DNA from: Gammaproteobacteria bacterium
Lineage (GTDB): Bacteria; Pseudomonadota; Gammaproteobacteria; Burkholderiales; Nitrosomonadaceae
NCBI GenBank assembly: GCA_015709615.1
Contig: CP054179.1
Coordinates: 1,860,001 to 1,924,000, forward strand
Length of the DNA: 64,000 nucleotides
Direction: 5' to 3'
In this document: positions 61,014 through 64,000 of the stretch, one piece after another
Layout: each line of letters opens with the position of its first letter
Numbering within the stretch: the first letter of the stretch is position 1
Translations under genes and position numbers: made by a program
The notes under the pieces: model-generated
Database searches by the model: none
The model's input: only the letters and a program-made list of their open reading frames with translations
What the model was told of the DNA's origin: nothing

Positions 61014-62723
61014 ATGCGTACATTATTCACGTACATCATGGTTTTCCCACGGCGCAGCGCATTCGTGCTCGTTGCTTTGCTGATCGCCGGTATCGCGGAA
61101 GGATTGAGCTTGACCGCGTTACTGCCTTTGATATCGATTGCCGTCGGCGATGCCGCAGGATCGAACAGCTCAGGCATCGGTCAATTCATGGAAAAAGCGC
61201 TGCGGGACATCGGCATCGATCCGACGCTGGATACCATCTTGGTCATCATCGTCGGCGGTATGTTTTTCAAGGGGTTCGTGTTGCTGCTGGCGAATCGCCA
61301 GGTCGGTTATACCGTTGCGCATGTGGCGACCGCGTTGCGTCTGGATCTGATCGAGGCTTTACTGGCCAGCCGCTGGCAATATTATCTGCGCCAGCCGGTC
61401 GGTTCGCTTGCCAATTCGATCGCTTCGGAAGCTTATCGCGCGGCCAACGGCTTCGAGCATAGCGTCAATGTGCTGGCTCTGATGGTGCAGGTGCTGGTGT
61501 ACGCCATCGTCGCATTGTTTATCTCCTGGGAGGCCACACTCGCTTCGTTGATTATCGGCTCCTTTCTGTTGTTTGTGCTTAACAGCCTAGTCAGCGCCAC
61601 GCGCCGCGCAGGCACGAAGCAGACTCATTTGTTGCGCGATTTACTCGCCTACCTGTCGGATGTGCTGAGTTCGGTGAAATCGCTCAAGGCGATGGCGCGC
61701 GATAACGTGGCCGACGCCATTTTGCGCGAGCAAACGCAGCAACTGGAAAAAGCCACGCGCCGCGAGGTGATGAACCGGGAAGCTTTGAATTCGCTGCAAG
61801 AACCCATTCTCGCCGCACTGACAGCCAGCGGGCTGTATCTCGCGCTGGTAGTCTGGCAGTTATCCCTGCCGGAAGTGATGCTGATGGTATTTTTGCTGAC
61901 GCGCATCCTGGGCTTGTTGAATAAGACACAACGCCGGCACCAGCAACTGGCCGCGCAGGAAAGCGCCTACTGGGCGTTGCGCAAGGCCGCCGAAGGCGCG
62001 CGCGCGGCCGCCGAGAGAGCGACCGGGACACTGCAACCCACGCTGCAAAAGGGCATCGCACTGCACCATGTCAAATTCAATTACGAGCGCAAAGTCATAT
62101 TCCGGGATCTGCATATCGACATTCCGATTAATACGTTTACCGCCGTCATGGGGCCATCCGGCGCCGGCAAGAGCACGCTGCTGGATCTGCTGTGCGGATT
62201 GACCGAGCCGCAATCCGGTGAAGTGCGGATCGACGACGTGCCGCTGCATGACATCAATCTGCGCCAATGGCGTCACATGATCGGTTACGTTTCGCAGGAC
62301 ACCATTTTGTTGCACGACACCGTACTGAATAACATTCTGGTCGGAGAACCGTCACTCACCGCCGACGATGCCGAACGAGCGCTGCGCCAGGCCGGTGCGT
62401 GGGATTTTGTCAGCGCGCTGCCGGACGGCATGCTGACCGTAGTCGGTGAGCGCGGCGGATTGCTATCCGGCGGGCAACGTCAGCGTATCGCAATTGCACG
62501 GGCGCTGGCGCATAAGCCGTCGTTCCTGATTCTGGACGAACCTACCAGCGCGCTGGATCCGGAAAGCGAACGCACCATCTGTGAAACATTGCAACTCTTG
62601 GCGCAGGATCTGACGATTATTGCCGTCTCGCACCAGCCGGCGGTCATCAACGCCGCCGATCGCGTTTTCATACTGTCCAACGGCATAGCCGAACCGCTAT
62701 CGCAGCCGGCGGCGCACGTGTAA
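61014..62723 (+). CDS. ABC exporter, fused permease and ATPase (MsbA-like)
   Basis: The 569-residue half-transporter has about six helices in residues 10-310 (AFVLVALLIAGIAEGLSLTA, LNVLALMVQVLVYAIVALFI). Its ATPase at about 345-565 has MGPSGAGKSTLLDLLCGL, LLSGGQRQRIAIARALAHK and FLILDEPTSALDPE, and ends with VSHQPAVINAADRVF. The substrate is unknown; lipids, peptides or polysaccharide are possible. It is co-directional with lolCD but 41 bp away. Confidence 0.9.
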   Translation: MRTLFTYIMVFPRRSAFVLVALLIAGIAEGLSLTALLPLISIAVGDAAGSNSSGIGQFMEKALRDIGIDPTLDTILVIIVGGMFFKGFVLLLANRQVGYTVAHVATALRLDLIEALLASRWQYYLRQPVGSLANSIASEAYRAANGFEHSVNVLALMVQVLVYAIVALFISWEATLASLIIGSFLLFVLNSLVSATRRAGTKQTHLLRDLLAYLSDVLSSVKSLKAMARDNVADAILREQTQQLEKATRREVMNREALNSLQEPILAALTASGLYLALVVWQLSLPEVMLMVFLLTRILGLLNKTQRRHQQLAAQESAYWALRKAAEGARAAAERATGTLQPTLQKGIALHHVKFNYERKVIFRDLHIDIPINTFTAVMGPSGAGKSTLLDLLCGLTEPQSGEVRIDDVPLHDINLRQWRHMIGYVSQDTILLHDTVLNNILVGEPSLTADDAERALRQAGAWDFVSALPDGMLTVVGERGGLLSGGQRQRIAIARALAHKPSFLILDEPTSALDPESERTICETLQLLAQDLTIIAVSHQPAVINAADRVFILSNGIAEPLSQPAAHV

Positions 62724-62840
62724 TCCACGCCACACCGCCGTGGCCGGCATGTCACGAATGCATTGTCATCGGTCGCATTTAGGCGTAAAAACAAACTTCG
62801 GGTGACTGAATTCATGATTTCATAACCGGAGGGATGATCG

Positions 62841-64000
62841 ATGAGAACGCCATTCGCAACCGATATTCTGCAGCAAGCGCTGCCGCGCAGCGTGCAATCC
62901 GATGTGCCGTTACCGCGCCGCCAGCGCTATTATCCTTCTCCCGCGGACTGGCGCGATGAAGTGCTCTATTTTTTGCTGGCCGACCGCTTCAGCGACGGCC
63001 AGGAAAGCAACCGGCCGTTGCTTGACCGCAACAACCGTGCAGCCGCCCGGCCGCGTGCATCGGATGGGCAAAACTGGCGCTGGGACCGCTGGGCGGAATC
63101 GGGTGCTTTCCGCTGGCAGGGCGGCACGCTCAAAGGCGTCGAGTCGAAGCTCGATTATCTGCAAACGCTCGGCATCACGACTATTTGGCTCAGTCCGGTT
63201 TTCCGCCAACGCGGCCATCTCGATACTTTTCACGGTTACGGCGTGCAACACTTTCTCGATGTCGACCCGCACTTTGGCACGCGCGCCGATTTGGCCGATC
63301 TCGTCGCTGCCGCCCATCAGCGCGGTATCCGTATCATCATGGACATCATTTTCAACCATTCCGGGTTCAACTGGGTTTATCCCGGCGGCGTGGAAACACC
63401 GGCGTTCAAACCCTTCCCGCAGCGCTACGGCTTCGGTTCATGGCTGGGGCAAACTGGCCAACCCATTGGAGCAACGATTCATGCTACCAACGAAGGTGTT
63501 TGGCCGCAGGAATTGCAAGCCCCGGATTGTTACAGCCGCGCCGGGCTGGGCGATCTGGGCGGCGGCAGTCTGGACGATCCGCACGCGGAGCATAAACGTA
63601 CCGATTTCTTTACCTTGCGCGATTTCGATCTGGATTACACCGGCGTGCTGAACCACTTGGTCGAGTGCTACAAATACTGGATCGCGCTGACCGATTGCGA
63701 CGGTTTCCGCATCGATACGCTGAAGCATGTCTCGTTCGAGCAAGCGCGCAACTTCTGCGGCGCCATCAAGGAATTCGCCGCCAATCTCGGCAAAGCGAAT
63801 TTTCTGCTCGCCGGTGAAATCGCCGGAGGCGACTTCGCCGAAGACCGTTACCTCGATGTGTTGGGTCGCAATCTCGACGCTGCGCTCGATATCGGCGGCA
63901 TGCGCCCGGCCCTGCACAATGTCGCCAAAGGATTGCTGCCTGCGGCGGCGTATTTCAGCGGATTTGATCCGGGAAAAGCCGAAATGGGCTCGCACCGCAA
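62841..64000 (+). CDS. Alpha-amylase family (GH13) glycoside hydrolase, 3' end beyond window
   Basis: The frame starts at ATG 62841 behind CCGGAGGGATGATCG and stays open to the window end (about 386 codons); I checked it codon by codon for stops. The (beta/alpha)8 signatures of GH13 are present: VLYFLLADRFSDG at the front, IIMDIIFNHSGFNW (region I), DGFRIDTLKH with the nucleophile D292 (region II), and FLLAGEIAGG with the acid E326 (region III). WPQELQAPDCYSRAGLGDL and DPHAEHKRTDFF form a variable loop seen in some maltogenic or amylosucrase-like members. It should act on alpha-glucans or maltodextrins; the precise reaction is open. No signal peptide is seen, so it is probably cytoplasmic. 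Confidence 0.9.
   Translation, partial: MRTPFATDILQQALPRSVQSDVPLPRRQRYYPSPADWRDEVLYFLLADRFSDGQESNRPLLDRNNRAAARPRASDGQNWRWDRWAESGAFRWQGGTLKGVESKLDYLQTLGITTIWLSPVFRQRGHLDTFHGYGVQHFLDVDPHFGTRADLADLVAAAHQRGIRIIMDIIFNHSGFNWVYPGGVETPAFKPFPQRYGFGSWLGQTGQPIGATIHATNEGVWPQELQAPDCYSRAGLGDLGGGSLDDPHAEHKRTDFFTLRDFDLDYTGVLNHLVECYKYWIALTDCDGFRIDTLKHVSFEQARNFCGAIKEFAANLGKANFLLAGEIAGGDFAEDRYLDVLGRNLDAALDIGGMRPALHNVAKGLLPAAAYFSGFDPGKAEMGSHR

Noticed and set aside
62902..63651. 249-codon frame overlapping the amylase gene
   Set aside because: The other frame from 62841 carries all GH13 motifs and has no stop to the window end.

Overview
The window reads like a chromosome segment of a betaproteobacterium of the Nitrosomonadales, most like Nitrosomonas. 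This is an inference from moderate GC, PEP-CTERM proteins, a PPi-dependent phosphofructokinase next to a proton-pumping pyrophosphatase, malate thiokinase and malyl-CoA lyase genes, and typical proteobacterial recA-recX-alaS, pilTU, hemCDY and lolCD blocks. No rRNA, tRNA, CRISPR array or prophage was seen.

Layout. 1-2777: the 3' part of a STAND NTPase with fourteen WD40 repeats. 3152-6272: malyl-CoA lyase and both malate thiokinase subunits, closed by terminators. 6370-9122: an accessory patch with an intact IS1595-type element, a decayed IS481-type element inside a truncated type III restriction-like gene, and an EEP-fold nuclease. 9181-15972: darP, pmbA, two PEP-CTERM proteins, a TusA-like protein, a methyltransferase, a nuclease-like protein and an EamA exporter. 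16056-20381: a 1441-residue NACHT-type NTPase ending in a PD-(D/E)XK-like domain, probably a defence protein. 20591-26164: two divergent metal clusters. One is DUF4396-cueR-TPR behind a MerR-type promoter with a 19-bp spacer. The other is a Fur/Zur regulator, a small membrane protein and a ZnuD-like receptor. 26303-32523: a CHASE2 adenylate cyclase, an unusual FecR-TPR-beta-barrel protein and a lipoprotein, with a consensus CRP site between the first two. 32609-37961: an unknown protein, hppA, pfp and adk. 38183-42661: recA, recX, a small exported protein and alaS. 42749-44064: two unknown genes. 44090-48611: pilU, pilT and two HDOD proteins. 48771-54242: ferredoxin, coaD, rsmD, an M16-like protein and ppc. 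54367-57368: hemC, hemD and hemY. 57369-58062: a noncoding stretch with a palindrome and a MITE-like element. 58063-64000: a CRP-family regulator, lolC, lolD, an ABC exporter and the start of an alpha-amylase-family gene.

How the parts connect. PEP carboxylase, malate thiokinase and malyl-CoA lyase together can turn PEP and bicarbonate, via malate, into glyoxylate and acetyl-CoA, with malate dehydrogenase outside the window. H+-PPase and PPi-PFK share pyrophosphate as energy currency. The cyclase, the CRP site upstream of the FecR gene and the CRP-like regulator (whose recognition helix keeps the R-E-x-x-x-R pattern) suggest a local cAMP circuit. The most novel-looking items are the NACHT-nuclease protein, the FecR-TPR-barrel fusion with its cyclase neighbour, and the CueR-type promoter driving a DUF4396/TPR operon. 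The adk gene appears to use a non-AUG, AUU/AUC-type start codon.
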